Origin: CAYFIW01 sp964500645
Lineage (GTDB): Bacteria > Chloroflexota > Dehalococcoidia > Lucifugimonadales > UBA826
DNA: 9,130 bases
Reading direction: 5' to 3'
Assembly (NCBI GenBank): GCA_964500645.1
Contig: CAZCOH010000064.1
Coordinates: 1 to 9,130 of the forward strand
Part shown: positions 1 through 6,687 of the stretch, piece after piece
How the letters are laid out: every line of letters starts with the position of its first letter
How positions within the stretch are numbered: the first letter of the stretch is position 1
Made by a program: the position numbers and the translations under genes
The notes under the pieces: generated by a model
Database searches by the model: none
Seen by the model: only the letters and a program-made list of their open reading frames with translations
What the model was told of the DNA's origin: nothing

Positions 1-19
1 TAGGAGAAGGGGTAACCGT

Positions 20-886
20 ATGACACTTAAAAATCCTGAGTACGATTTCAAATGGTGTCCCGGATGTGGTGATTTTGGTGTAAGAAGGGCTTTAGAAGGT
101 GCTTTAGAAAAGCATATTATAGAGAATGAGCAGCCTGTAGAAAATTCGGTTGTTGTAGCTGGAATAGGTTGTTCTGGCAACATGGTTCATATGTTGGAAA
201 AAGAACAACCCTTCGGCATTCATGGGATCCATGGAAGATCTTTGCCTATCGCTATGGGAATAAAGATGGGAAATCCTGCCCTAAATGTCATCACGGTCGC
301 GGGGGATGGAGATTTCCTGGGGATCGGAGCAGAGCACATTTCGCCGCAGGGAATGAGAAATTTAGACATAACTGCTGTTGTGATGGATAACGGTGTGTAT
401 GGTCTTACCAAAGGACAGAGCTCGCCTACAACGGAATTGGGAGTGGTTACTAGTTCTACCCCATACGGAAAGATGGAAGAAAAAATGCATCCTCTCAGGG
501 CATATATGACCATGGGGGTTTCATTTATAGGTTCTGCTATTTCTAGCAAGATAAAGGATATGTCTGACATTATGTATCAGGCAATGGAGCACCCGGGGTT
601 TTCTATCGTTCATGTGCAGTCGCCATGTACTGAATACAATAATACGTACGAGGCATTGAAAGGGAACGCTAAAAAAGGGATTGCTCCTCTCGCATGGGAA
701 ATACCAGAGGGACATGATCCAACGGATGCAGAGGCTGCTCAGGAAATAGTAAATGCCGATGGGATACCGCTTGGGGTAATTTATACTGACTCAACTAGGC
801 CGACTTTTCATAAAAGGCTCAATGACACGACAGGAACCAAAGAGATGAAATCGGTGGAAAGTTTGTTGGATGGATTTTCTATCTAG
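20..886 (+). CDS. 2-oxoacid:ferredoxin oxidoreductase, beta subunit (KorB/PorB type)
   Basis: Predicted beta subunit (288 aa) of a cytoplasmic enzyme that oxidatively decarboxylates a 2-oxoacid to acyl-CoA and reduces ferredoxin. It binds thiamine diphosphate and one 4Fe-4S cluster. CPGCGDFG lies at residues 13-20. The four cysteines expected to hold the cluster are all present: C13, C16, C51 (GIGCSG) and C203 (SPC). The ThDP/Mg motif starts with GDGD at 95-98 and ends with DN at 123-124, followed by the conserved KGQSSPTT at 131-138. The length is normal for a stand-alone beta subunit. The ATG is preceded by a purine-rich Shine-Dalgarno tract at 2-12. TAG at 1-3 or TAA at 13-15 may be the stop of an upstream alpha-subunit gene, the usual neighbour, but this cannot be checked. 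2-Oxoglutarate (korB) is my first guess for substrate and pyruvate is not excluded, so no symbol is given. A strong hairpin follows 22 bp after the stop. Confidence 0.93.
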   Translation: MTLKNPEYDFKWCPGCGDFGVRRALEGALEKHIIENEQPVENSVVVAGIGCSGNMVHMLEKEQPFGIHGIHGRSLPIAMGIKMGNPALNVITVAGDGDFLGIGAEHISPQGMRNLDITAVVMDNGVYGLTKGQSSPTTELGVVTSSTPYGKMEEKMHPLRAYMTMGVSFIGSAISSKIKDMSDIMYQAMEHPGFSIVHVQSPCTEYNNTYEALKGNAKKGIAPLAWEIPEGHDPTDAEAAQEIVNADGIPLGVIYTDSTRPTFHKRLNDTTGTKEMKSVESLLDGFSI

Positions 887-908
887 TTTCTACTGTTAGG
901 AGATTAAT

Positions 909-954
909 AAAAAAAGAATCCCCTGGCAGGTTAACTCCAGGGGATTCTTTTTTT
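909..954. terminator. Bidirectional intrinsic terminator between convergent genes
   Basis: The arm at 909-926 and the arm at 937-954 are exact reverse complements over 18 bp, with a 10-nt loop at 927-936. The stem has a GC-rich core (CCCCTGG/CCAGGGG) and ends in seven A on the left and seven T on the right. It therefore reads as hairpin plus U-tract in both directions. It lies 22 bp after the oxidoreductase stop on the plus strand and 29 bp after the HadB-like stop on the minus strand, so it can end both units. Confidence 0.93.
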
Positions 955-983
955 ACCTACATGTTAATGTTGTCTGTAGGATA

Positions 984-1412
984 TTAGCTTTTTGATGGTA
1001 GTGCTACCACTCCGTATCCTGGAGTAGTTTTCTTACCTTCATGATCTTCTAACCATATTTCGCACTCAACAATGTTCTCGTTATCCTGGACATACGTTTT
1101 CACGACATTACCCTTTGCAAATACTGGGGTTCCAGGAATATCCATTGCCCTATATTGACATGACAATTTTTTCAATGTCCCCTCATGTCCAACAAAATCT
1201 GTCATCAACTGCCCAAGAAAAGCATTTTTTAATGCCCCGTGCAATATGATGTCAGGCAAGCCGTTATTTTTAGCAAACCCTACATCGTAGTGGATTTGAT
1301 AGAAATCACCTGAGGCTCCCGCATACTTTACCAACTGTTGTGAAGTAGGATCTTTTCTTACCGTCGGTAATGGAGACCCTTCTTTGACATCTTCAAAATA
1401 TATTTGTTCCAT
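984..1412 (-). CDS. MaoC-family (R)-specific hydratase/dehydratase, HadB-like catalytic subunit
   Basis: Hot-dog-fold MaoC protein of 142 aa, predicted to hydrate an enoyl thioester or dehydrate a 3-hydroxyacyl thioester (CoA or ACP) in the cytoplasm. The hydratase motif lies around residues 30-44: Y30, A31, G32, S34, G35, D36 and H41. D36 and H41 fall at exactly the positions of the catalytic dyad of Mycobacterium tuberculosis HadB, which is also 142 aa (from memory). The Asn usually two residues after the Asp is Tyr38 here. IILHGA in the middle of the protein is the family's second conserved patch. The ATG has a good Shine-Dalgarno (AAAGGAGA on the minus strand, 1422-1429). It is the second gene of a two-gene operon, 40 bp downstream of the HadA-like gene, and ends at the bidirectional terminator. 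Fatty-acid synthesis, a degradative pathway or a side-chain pathway are all possible; the substrate is unknown. Confidence 0.88.
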   Translation of the reverse strand: MEQIYFEDVKEGSPLPTVRKDPTSQQLVKYAGASGDFYQIHYDVGFAKNNGLPDIILHGALKNAFLGQLMTDFVGHEGTLKKLSCQYRAMDIPGTPVFAKGNVVKTYVQDNENIVECEIWLEDHEGKKTTPGYGVVALPSKS

Positions 1413-1452
1413 TGATGTTGTTCTCCTTTTTAATGCAATATGTGGTTCTATT

Positions 1453-1932
1453 TCATTCAGGTGGCTGATAGCTGATTCCGGTGGTCCTCTGTAGTGCCGC
1501 TACTCTACCATCCTGATTAATATATTTGGTCTCTCTTACCATAATCAGCATGTTACCAAATTTACCACCCTGACGCTCATTAATAGCGGAAAGGTAAGTT
1601 GTAGCTGTAATCGTGTCACCAACTTTAATTGGTTCAAAATAGTCCCACTCACTGCCACCATCTACATTTGCTGAATAAGGGCTGGTAATTTGGATTTTAG
1701 GTTCAGGGGCCCTCACGTGAGCTATCGATCTTAGAAACGTTGGAGGGGCGACTATTCCTCCGTACTTTGTTTTGCTAGCTTCGTTGTCATCGTTAAAAAT
1801 AGGATTTGTGTCTCCTATTGCTTCGGCAAACCTGAGAATTGCCCCTTTTTCTATTTGATATACCACAGGATCAGATTCAACGCCTATGGCATCTTTCATT
1901 TCTTGTGTGATTACAGATTCTGTATCTGACAC
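1453..1932 (-). CDS. FAS1-like/MaoC N-terminal-type dehydratase subunit, HadA-like partner
   Basis: Hot-dog protein of 159 aa of the FAS1-like dehydratase class, close in length to mycobacterial HadA. The segment at residues 25-70 is typical: YQIEKG, then RFAEAIGD, GDTNPIF at 40-46, and GIVAPPTFLRS around 59-69. In this motif Asp41, Asn43 and Pro44 are kept, but the position of the catalytic His is Phe46. The protein is therefore expected to be the non-catalytic half that shapes the acyl tunnel, with the downstream MaoC subunit supplying the Asp/His dyad. The start codon is GTG; the next in-frame ATG is codon 12. The GTG is preferred because GGGAGG sits 6 nt upstream. It is the first gene of the minus-strand pair, and a possible promoter lies about 75-100 bp upstream. 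Confidence 0.87.
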   Translation of the reverse strand: MSDTESVITQEMKDAIGVESDPVVYQIEKGAILRFAEAIGDTNPIFNDDNEASKTKYGGIVAPPTFLRSIAHVRAPEPKIQITSPYSANVDGGSEWDYFEPIKVGDTITATTYLSAINERQGGKFGNMLIMVRETKYINQDGRVAALQRTTGISYQPPE

Positions 1933-1938
1933 GCCTTT

Positions 1939-1944
1939 CCTCCC
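1939..1944 (-). promoter_or_regulatory. Ribosome binding site fixing a GTG start
   Basis: GGGAGG on the minus strand with a 6-nt spacer to the GTG at 1930-1932. It decides the start of the HadA-like gene, since no in-frame ATG lies nearby with comparable support. Confidence 0.8.
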
Positions 1945-2002
1945 AATTGTATTTTTATATAAGAACTATTAATTTCTGATTGTATCTCGATGATGCGGAC
2001 CA

Positions 2003-2032
2003 AGTTTATGAACAACGATTAATATGTGTCAA
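2003..2032 (-). promoter_or_regulatory. Possible sigma-70-type promoter for the HadA/HadB-like operon
   Basis: A perfect TTGACA -35 box lies on the minus strand at 2027-2032. The -10 box is weak: CATAAA with a 16-nt spacer or TAAACT with an 18-nt spacer, each 4 of 6 to consensus. It lies in the 114-bp gap between the helicase stop and the GTG start and would give a leader of about 65 nt. No terminator hairpin is visible for the helicase in the same gap, so read-through from the polyamine operon is also possible. Confidence 0.45.
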
Positions 2033-2046
2033 GAAATCTGGTTAAA

Positions 2047-4347
2047 TTATGGATCTGTTTTTTCTAGTTTGGCAAAACTTGCAAGTAATTTCTTTACGCC
2101 TGTGCCTTCTTTAAATGCTACAGTGACTTGTACGTCATTTGCTGTGGATTCCGTATTTAATACAATCCCGTCACCAAAACTGTGGTGCTTTACTTTGTCA
2201 CCTGTTTTATATACGGGATCGCTATTCGGTGGGGAGATTTTGTTTACAATTCTACGAATCCTGGGCTTAGCCTTTTTGCTGTTAGAGAAAGATTCTTTTC
2301 GTGGGGTTTTTGAGGTGGCATGTATATGTCTTGGCTGGTTACCAGCATTTTTTATGGGGGATTTTTCTTGAGGTTTTGGGCTTGTCTGTTCTTTGCCGGG
2401 TATCATTATTAACTCATCGGGTATCTCTGATAAAAATCTCGATGGTGCTGAAGGTCCGGACCCACCTCTGAAACCTCTTCGAAAAGACCTCATCAAATAA
2501 AGTTTTTCCCTTGCTCGTGTCATTCCTACATAAAATAATCTTCTTTCCTCCTCCAATTCTGAAGGGTCTCCTGATTCTATTGAGCGTATATGAGGTAGTA
2601 TTCCTTCCTCCATTCCAGCAACAAATACAACGGGAAATTCTAATCCTTTTGCTTGATGTAAAGTAATGAGAGTAAGAAAGTCGGTACCATCCTCCAAGGA
2701 ATCTATATCTGCAACTAACGAGATACTTTCTAGAAAAGAAGTTAAAGCTTGTCTTCCCTGCAGCTCTGAAAATTGTGCTGCTGAACTTATGTATTCCTGT
2801 ATGTTCTCTATTCTGTCTTCTGCTTGTTCCTCAGATTGCACATGCCTTTTAAGACCGCTTTTTGTGAGGACACTTTCTATCAAGCTAACCAATTTGGATG
2901 TATCTAATTCAGTTGACATCAAATTTATTAAATCTTTAAAGTCTGACAAAGCTCTTATTGCTCTGGACCCCAATTGAACAGGGATATCCATTTCTTGACT
3001 AGACTTTGAAGTTATTTTGTCGATTGCTTCAAATAATGAAATTTCCATGTGATGAGCTGTTCGAGTCAACTCATCGATTGTCCTTTGTCCAATTCCTCTA
3101 GTTGGTACGTTGATTATTCTATTTAAGCTGATGTCATCGTGAGTATTTAAAATAAGACGTAGGTACGCTGTTATGTCTTTGATTTCTCTTCTTTGATAAA
3201 ATTTCACCCCTCCAACGACTTGGTAAGGTACCCCATATCTTTGACATGCCATTTCAAAGGCCCTTGATTGAGCGTTAACTCTATACATTACAGATATGTT
3301 ACCGAGAGAATACCCACCGGATTCTGAGATTCTTCCAATTTCTCTGATCACTAGTTGAGCTTCTTCCTCTTCGTTATATCCTTCCATCACTATGATTGGA
3401 GTGCCTTCGGTATTATTTGTCCAGAGGTCTTTGTCTACCCTGGATTTGTTGGTTGATATTACCGATTTTGCCCCTCTTAGAATTGTCTGTGTCGACCTAT
3501 AATTTTCTTCTAGAGATATGACTTTTGCTTTAGGGTAGTCAGTTTGAAAACTTAGTATGTTTCTGATATCCGCATTTCTCCAAGAATATATAGATTGATC
3601 TGGGTCCCCTACAACGCATAAATTTTTATGGCTTTCGGTGAGTTGTTTTGCAATGTTATATTGGGCAATATTAGTGTCTTGAAATTCATCAACCATCAAA
3701 TAAAGGTATTTGTCTTGATATTTTTTCAGGATGGATTTATCAAACTCAAACAAGCTGTGAGTTTTCATCAGTAAGTCGTCAAAATCTACCGCAATGCTCT
3801 GGGCCAAAATTTCTTCATATTTTTCGTATACTCTTGATACGATTTCTTCATAATAATTAGATTTTCTTGTTCTATATCCATTAACGTCTATCAGTTGGCT
3901 TTTGGAACTGGAAATCGTTGAAAGTATTGAACGAGGGGAGAACCTTTTTGGATCTATGTCGCATTCAATCATGGCTCTTTTCACGACAGCTATTTGATCA
4001 TCGTCATCGAAGATTACAAAGTCGTTTGCTAGCCCGATTTTGTCACCAGTTTGGCGTAAAATCATTGAACAGAAAGAATGGAAAGTACTCGCTGAAATGC
4101 GGAGGGCGCTTTGCCCTAATGACTGTCTCAGTCTTTCCTGCATTTCTTTCGCCGCCTTGTTCGTAAAGGTCAAGGCCGCTATTTTATACGGACTCACGCC
4201 GCACGTTTGAATTAGATAGGCGATCCTATTTGTTATGACCCTGGTTTTACCGCTACCGGGCCCTGCTACTATGAGTAAAGGTCCCTCTATGGTTTCTACG
4301 GCTTCTCTCTGTGGAGGGTTAAGTTGTGAAAGATATTCATCGGTCAT
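2047..4347 (-). CDS. pcrA: ATP-dependent 3'-5' DNA helicase, PcrA/UvrD family
   Basis: Superfamily 1A helicase of 766 aa, predicted to act in nucleotide-excision repair, replication restart and removal of stalled RNA polymerase. Motifs run in order: Q-motif Gln13, Walker A GPGSGKT at 29-35, motif Ia around 58-70, TFHSF at 88-92, Walker B DEFQDT at 220-225 (Phe where Tyr is usual), GDPDQSIYSWRN from 247, ENYRST, HQAKGLEF from 564 and VGMTRAREK around 607-615. After a basic, poorly ordered linker (about 650-712), residues 714-762 (GDKVKHHSFGDG onward) form the Tudor-like C-terminal domain that in Bacillus PcrA contacts RNA polymerase. That domain and the length favour PcrA. All catalytic motifs are intact. 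The ATG overlaps the end of the upstream aminopropyltransferase gene by 11 bp and has only a weak Shine-Dalgarno (GGA then a T/A run), suggesting translational coupling. Confidence 0.96.
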   Translation of the reverse strand: MTDEYLSQLNPPQREAVETIEGPLLIVAGPGSGKTRVITNRIAYLIQTCGVSPYKIAALTFTNKAAKEMQERLRQSLGQSALRISASTFHSFCSMILRQTGDKIGLANDFVIFDDDDQIAVVKRAMIECDIDPKRFSPRSILSTISSSKSQLIDVNGYRTRKSNYYEEIVSRVYEKYEEILAQSIAVDFDDLLMKTHSLFEFDKSILKKYQDKYLYLMVDEFQDTNIAQYNIAKQLTESHKNLCVVGDPDQSIYSWRNADIRNILSFQTDYPKAKVISLEENYRSTQTILRGAKSVISTNKSRVDKDLWTNNTEGTPIIVMEGYNEEEEAQLVIREIGRISESGGYSLGNISVMYRVNAQSRAFEMACQRYGVPYQVVGGVKFYQRREIKDITAYLRLILNTHDDISLNRIINVPTRGIGQRTIDELTRTAHHMEISLFEAIDKITSKSSQEMDIPVQLGSRAIRALSDFKDLINLMSTELDTSKLVSLIESVLTKSGLKRHVQSEEQAEDRIENIQEYISSAAQFSELQGRQALTSFLESISLVADIDSLEDGTDFLTLITLHQAKGLEFPVVFVAGMEEGILPHIRSIESGDPSELEEERRLFYVGMTRAREKLYLMRSFRRGFRGGSGPSAPSRFLSEIPDELIMIPGKEQTSPKPQEKSPIKNAGNQPRHIHATSKTPRKESFSNSKKAKPRIRRIVNKISPPNSDPVYKTGDKVKHHSFGDGIVLNTESTANDVQVTVAFKEGTGVKKLLASFAKLEKTDP

Positions 4348-5128
4348 TTTTTTTCCAGATTGCTGANNNNNNNNNNNNNNNNNNNNNNNNNNNNNNNNNN
4401 NNNNNNNNNNNNNNNNNNNNNNNNNNNNNNNNNNNNNNNNNNNNNNNNNNNNNNNNNNNNNNNNNNTATGGAATACACAGGGAAAAGACTTTTGAAACGG
4501 TGTTAACGACGGCGGAAAAACATTCAGTTGATGACATTGGTCCAGCAGGCCCTGACTGACAAACCATTAATCCATTTATTGTTAACCTGGACATCAATAG
4601 GCGGTAGAACTCTAATGTGAAGATTTTATGTGCAGGTCCGGATTCTAGTGGATCGGGTACATCTATGATGGCCACGTCATACTTTTGTTCATTTTGAGAC
4701 AGATATTCAAATGCGTCATCAAAAATTAGTTGTAGACGATCGTCGTAGAATGATCCTTTGTGATGAGTAGGTAGGAACTCTTTACACGCATTTACAACTT
4801 CACGATCTATATCCAACATAACCACATTTTCAACGGTGTCGTGTTTCAATATTTCTCTGGCTGTTGCACCCTCTCCTCCACCTGCTATGAATATATTCTT
4901 GGGATTTGGGTGGGAAGTCATAGCAGGATGAACAAGGGCTTCGTGGTATATAAATTCGTCTTTTTCTGTTGATTGTGTCTTTCCATCTAATATCAGAGAC
5001 CTACCAAAATAGGCTCCGTGAATTATTGTGGCACGCTGGAATGAAGTTTCTTGGTCGAATAATACTTGGATGACCCTTTCTGATTGCATCAGGTCGGGTG
5101 TGATCATCTCTTCGTGCCAGTTAGACAT
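4337..5128 (-). CDS. Aminopropyltransferase (SpeE family, thermospermine-synthase-like), interrupted by assembly gap
   Basis: Predicted to transfer an aminopropyl group from decarboxylated S-adenosylmethionine to a polyamine. The first 220 residues are readable: LDGKTQ at 47-52 and DEFIYHE at 57-63 (active-site entrance), the nucleotide-binding GGGEGA at 83-88, LDID at 105-108, and the catalytic pair D156 and D159 in IDVPDP. The DPLESGP form with an extra residue, plus QSGPAGP at 191-197, recalls plant/archaeal thermospermine synthase (ACL5) more than ordinary SpeE, so the product may be spermidine, thermospermine or another triamine/tetraamine. The C-terminal region is missing in the run of Ns. 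The few residues after it and the TGA at 4337-4339 are in frame only if the gap length is right, which is unlikely because the placeholder is 100 bases. The ATG has a weak GAGA-type Shine-Dalgarno. The gene lies 30 bp downstream of speD. Confidence 0.88.
   Translation of the reverse strand: MSNWHEEMITPDLMQSERVIQVLFDQETSFQRATIIHGAYFGRSLILDGKTQSTEKDEFIYHEALVHPAMTSHPNPKNIFIAGGGEGATAREILKHDTVENVVMLDIDREVVNACKEFLPTHHKGSFYDDRLQLIFDDAFEYLSQNEQKYDVAIIDVPDPLESGPAHKIFTLEFYRLLMSRLTINGLMVCQSGPAGPMSSTECFSAVVNTVSKVFSLCIPXXXXXXXXXXXXXXXXXXXXXXXXXXXXXXXXXXSAIWKKNDR
4367..4466. other. Assembly gap of 100 Ns
   Basis: A run of exactly 100 Ns, the usual placeholder for a scaffold gap of unknown size. It falls in the 3' part of the aminopropyltransferase gene, 20 bp upstream of the helicase start. 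The real missing length is unknown. Continuity of the reading frame across it, and the true spacing to pcrA, should not be trusted. Confidence 0.97.
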
Positions 5129-5158
5129 ATTTTGTTTCTCGTTGTCGTATCTGATTTA

Positions 5159-5515
5159 TTAAAACTCTGTATCGATTCCTCGCTCAACAATTTTTCGTCT
5201 GGGTTTAGAACTTGAAAGTCCCTTTATCAGTATTTGGGCAGACTTTTCCAAGTCAAAATTTTCTCCACACGAAAAAATATCCACGGAGGCGTACAGGTGC
5301 TCTGGCCATGTGTGGATGGAAATATGGGATTCAGCTATTGAAATGACTCCTGTCACTCCAATAGGAGAAAACTTATGAAATGTTTCGCCTATGATAGTTG
5401 CTCCAGCTGATTCTGCCGCTGATATCATTAAGGCTTTTATTTCTGGCAAGTCATCTAATATATTAGGGTCACATTCTTGTAGGTCTAGTAAAATCTGGGT
5501 TCCAAGTGATTTCAA
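5159..5515 (-). CDS. speD: S-adenosylmethionine decarboxylase, class 1b proenzyme
   Basis: Pyruvoyl enzyme of 118 aa that decarboxylates S-adenosylmethionine to supply the aminopropyl donor for the next gene. The proenzyme is predicted to cut itself between E62 and S63 in IAESHISIHTWPE, turning S63 into the pyruvoyl group. H68 and C83 (FSCG) complete the processing and catalytic residues. S63, H68 and C83 are at the same numbers as in the Thermotoga maritima enzyme, which supports the chosen start. That start is TTG: there is no in-frame ATG nearby, and GAGG lies 8 nt upstream. The N-terminus MKSLGTQ is typical of the family. It is the first gene of the speD-aminopropyltransferase-pcrA operon, and a TATAAT box lies about 46 bp upstream. 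Confidence 0.95.
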   Translation of the reverse strand: MKSLGTQILLDLQECDPNILDDLPEIKALMISAAESAGATIIGETFHKFSPIGVTGVISIAESHISIHTWPEHLYASVDIFSCGENFDLEKSAQILIKGLSSSKPRRKIVERGIDTEF

Positions 5516-5523
5516 ATTGATTT

Positions 5524-5527
5524 CCTC
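5524..5527 (-). promoter_or_regulatory. Ribosome binding site supporting the TTG start of speD
   Basis: GAGG (followed by AAA) on the minus strand, 8 nt before the TTG at 5513-5515. The reading frame stays open further upstream without an ATG, so this site and the family numbering together fix the start. Confidence 0.7.
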
Positions 5528-5560
5528 AAAAATAAAACTGGTATCAAAGTTGGAGACAGA

Positions 5561-5588
5561 ATTATATATTAGAAGAGACTTTTGTATG
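5561..5588 (-). promoter_or_regulatory. Possible promoter of the speD operon
   Basis: A perfect TATAAT -10 box lies on the minus strand at 5561-5566, about 46 bp before the speD start. The best -35 candidate is CATACA at 5583-5588 with a 16-nt spacer, matching TTGACA only in its last three bases, so activity without an activator is uncertain. The same 141-bp divergent gap must hold the plus-strand promoter for the oxidoreductase; there TACAAT at 5602-5607 is the best -10, without a clear -35. I see no operator palindrome in the gap. Confidence 0.45.
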
Positions 5589-5646
5589 AGGTTTGTGTAG
5601 TTACAATAAAGGGAGTATTTTTGCTCTTAATTAGGGGTAATTTTTC

Positions 5647-5651
5647 GGAGG
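5647..5651 (+). promoter_or_regulatory. Ribosome binding site deciding the start of the MDR oxidoreductase
   Basis: GGAGG with a 5-nt spacer to ATG 5657. The frame is open upstream to a TTG at 5582, but only this ATG has a ribosome binding site and gives the family's usual N-terminus. Confidence 0.85.
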
Positions 5652-5656
5652 ATTGT

Positions 5657-6664
5657 ATGAATAATGAAATAAATCTAAGAATTCTTCTGGCCAATAGGCC
5701 TTCCGGATTTCCTAAGGAAAGTGATTTTATGATTGAAGAGTCATCTATTCCTGTCCCAGAAGAGGGGGAAATTTTAATTCAAACTGAGTGGTTGTCTTTA
5801 GACCCATATATGAGAGGTCGTATGAACGACCAGAAATCATATGCGGATCCTGTCGCAATCGGAGAAGTGATGGTTGGTGGTGCTGTGGGCAGGGTTGTAA
5901 GATCCCGGAGTCCTCTTTATGAAATTGGAGATGTTGTTGAAGGGCGCTTAGGCTGGCAGACATATGCTATTTCTAATGGTACAGACATACGAAAAGTAAA
6001 TCTTGACCTTGGTCCAATTCAGACAAGTATAGGAATTCTAGGTATGCCAGGGTTGACAGCCTATTTTGGTTTTCTAGACGTATGTGAACCCATTCCTGGT
6101 GATACCGTTGTGGTGTCAGCAGCTTCAGGTGCAGTAGGCCAAGTCGTCGGGCAGATCGCAAAAATTATGGGTTGCAGAGTTATTGGAACTGTCGGTTCTG
6201 ACTCCAAGTTGTCTTTCGTGGTGGATGAACTAGGGTTTGACGCCGCTATAAATTATAAAAATCAGGATGTGGGAAGTGCTCTAGATGTAACCTGCCCCAA
6301 CGGGATTGATATTTATTTTGATAATGTTGGTGGGTTTGTGACTGACGCAGTTATGGACAGAATCAATACAGGCGCCAGAATTTCTGTGTGTGGTCAAATT
6401 TCACAATATAATCTTCCAGAACCAGAACTTGCACCTAGGAATATGAGTATTTTGACCCGAAAACAATCAAAAATGGAAGGATTTCTTGTTACTAAGTATC
6501 AAAGTCTTTTTGATGACGGAAGGATACGAATGGCGGGCTGGATTAAAAGTGGAGAATTGAAATATCGTGAATATGTGGTGGAAGGTCTAGAAAATGCACC
6601 AAGGACATTCATTGGGATGTTAAATGGGGAGAATTTTGGAAAAACTTTAATTAAATTAATCTGA
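5657..6664 (+). CDS. NADP-dependent oxidoreductase, zinc-independent MDR superfamily (CurA/PTGR-like)
   Basis: Medium-chain reductase of 335 aa predicted to use NADPH to reduce the double bond of an alpha,beta-unsaturated ketone, aldehyde or related enone in the cytoplasm. LDPYMRGR at residues 48-55 is the signature of the CurA / prostaglandin-reductase / leukotriene-B4-dehydrogenase branch. The Rossmann nucleotide site is AASGAVGQVVGQ from 155, followed by GCRVIGTVGS. FDNVGG at 221-226 is also typical of this branch. I see no structural-zinc cysteine cluster, as expected. The length fits the family. It is the first gene of a plus-strand pair, 23 bp before the acyl-CoA dehydrogenase, and diverges from speD. 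The pairing suggests a shared degradation or reduction pathway for an unsaturated acyl or terpenoid-like substrate, but the substrate is not readable. Confidence 0.92.
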   Translation: MNNEINLRILLANRPSGFPKESDFMIEESSIPVPEEGEILIQTEWLSLDPYMRGRMNDQKSYADPVAIGEVMVGGAVGRVVRSRSPLYEIGDVVEGRLGWQTYAISNGTDIRKVNLDLGPIQTSIGILGMPGLTAYFGFLDVCEPIPGDTVVVSAASGAVGQVVGQIAKIMGCRVIGTVGSDSKLSFVVDELGFDAAINYKNQDVGSALDVTCPNGIDIYFDNVGGFVTDAVMDRINTGARISVCGQISQYNLPEPELAPRNMSILTRKQSKMEGFLVTKYQSLFDDGRIRMAGWIKSGELKYREYVVEGLENAPRTFIGMLNGENFGKTLIKLI

Positions 6665-6687
6665 GATTATTCGATTACGAACTTAAC

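Noticed and set aside
220..570. Open frame of 116 codons on the minus strand inside the 2-oxoacid oxidoreductase gene
   Set aside because: It lies wholly antisense to a gene with intact family motifs, has no ribosome binding site and no recognisable protein features.
897..908. Shine-Dalgarno-like TTAGGAGA just after the oxidoreductase stop
   Set aside because: No start codon or open frame follows; the terminator begins immediately after it.
2024..2371. Open frame on the plus strand over the 3' end of pcrA
   Set aside because: It is antisense to the conserved Tudor-like domain and linker of the helicase. Its hydrophobic look is a by-product of the opposite strand's Lys/Glu codons.
4326..4559. 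Plus-strand open frame across the N run
   Set aside because: It is open only because Ns contain no stop codons, and it is antisense to the aminopropyltransferase.
5582..5656. N-terminal extension of the MDR oxidoreductase from a TTG at 5582
   Set aside because: There is no ribosome binding site at the TTG, the extra 25 residues do not fit the family, and GGAGG sits 5 nt before ATG 5657.
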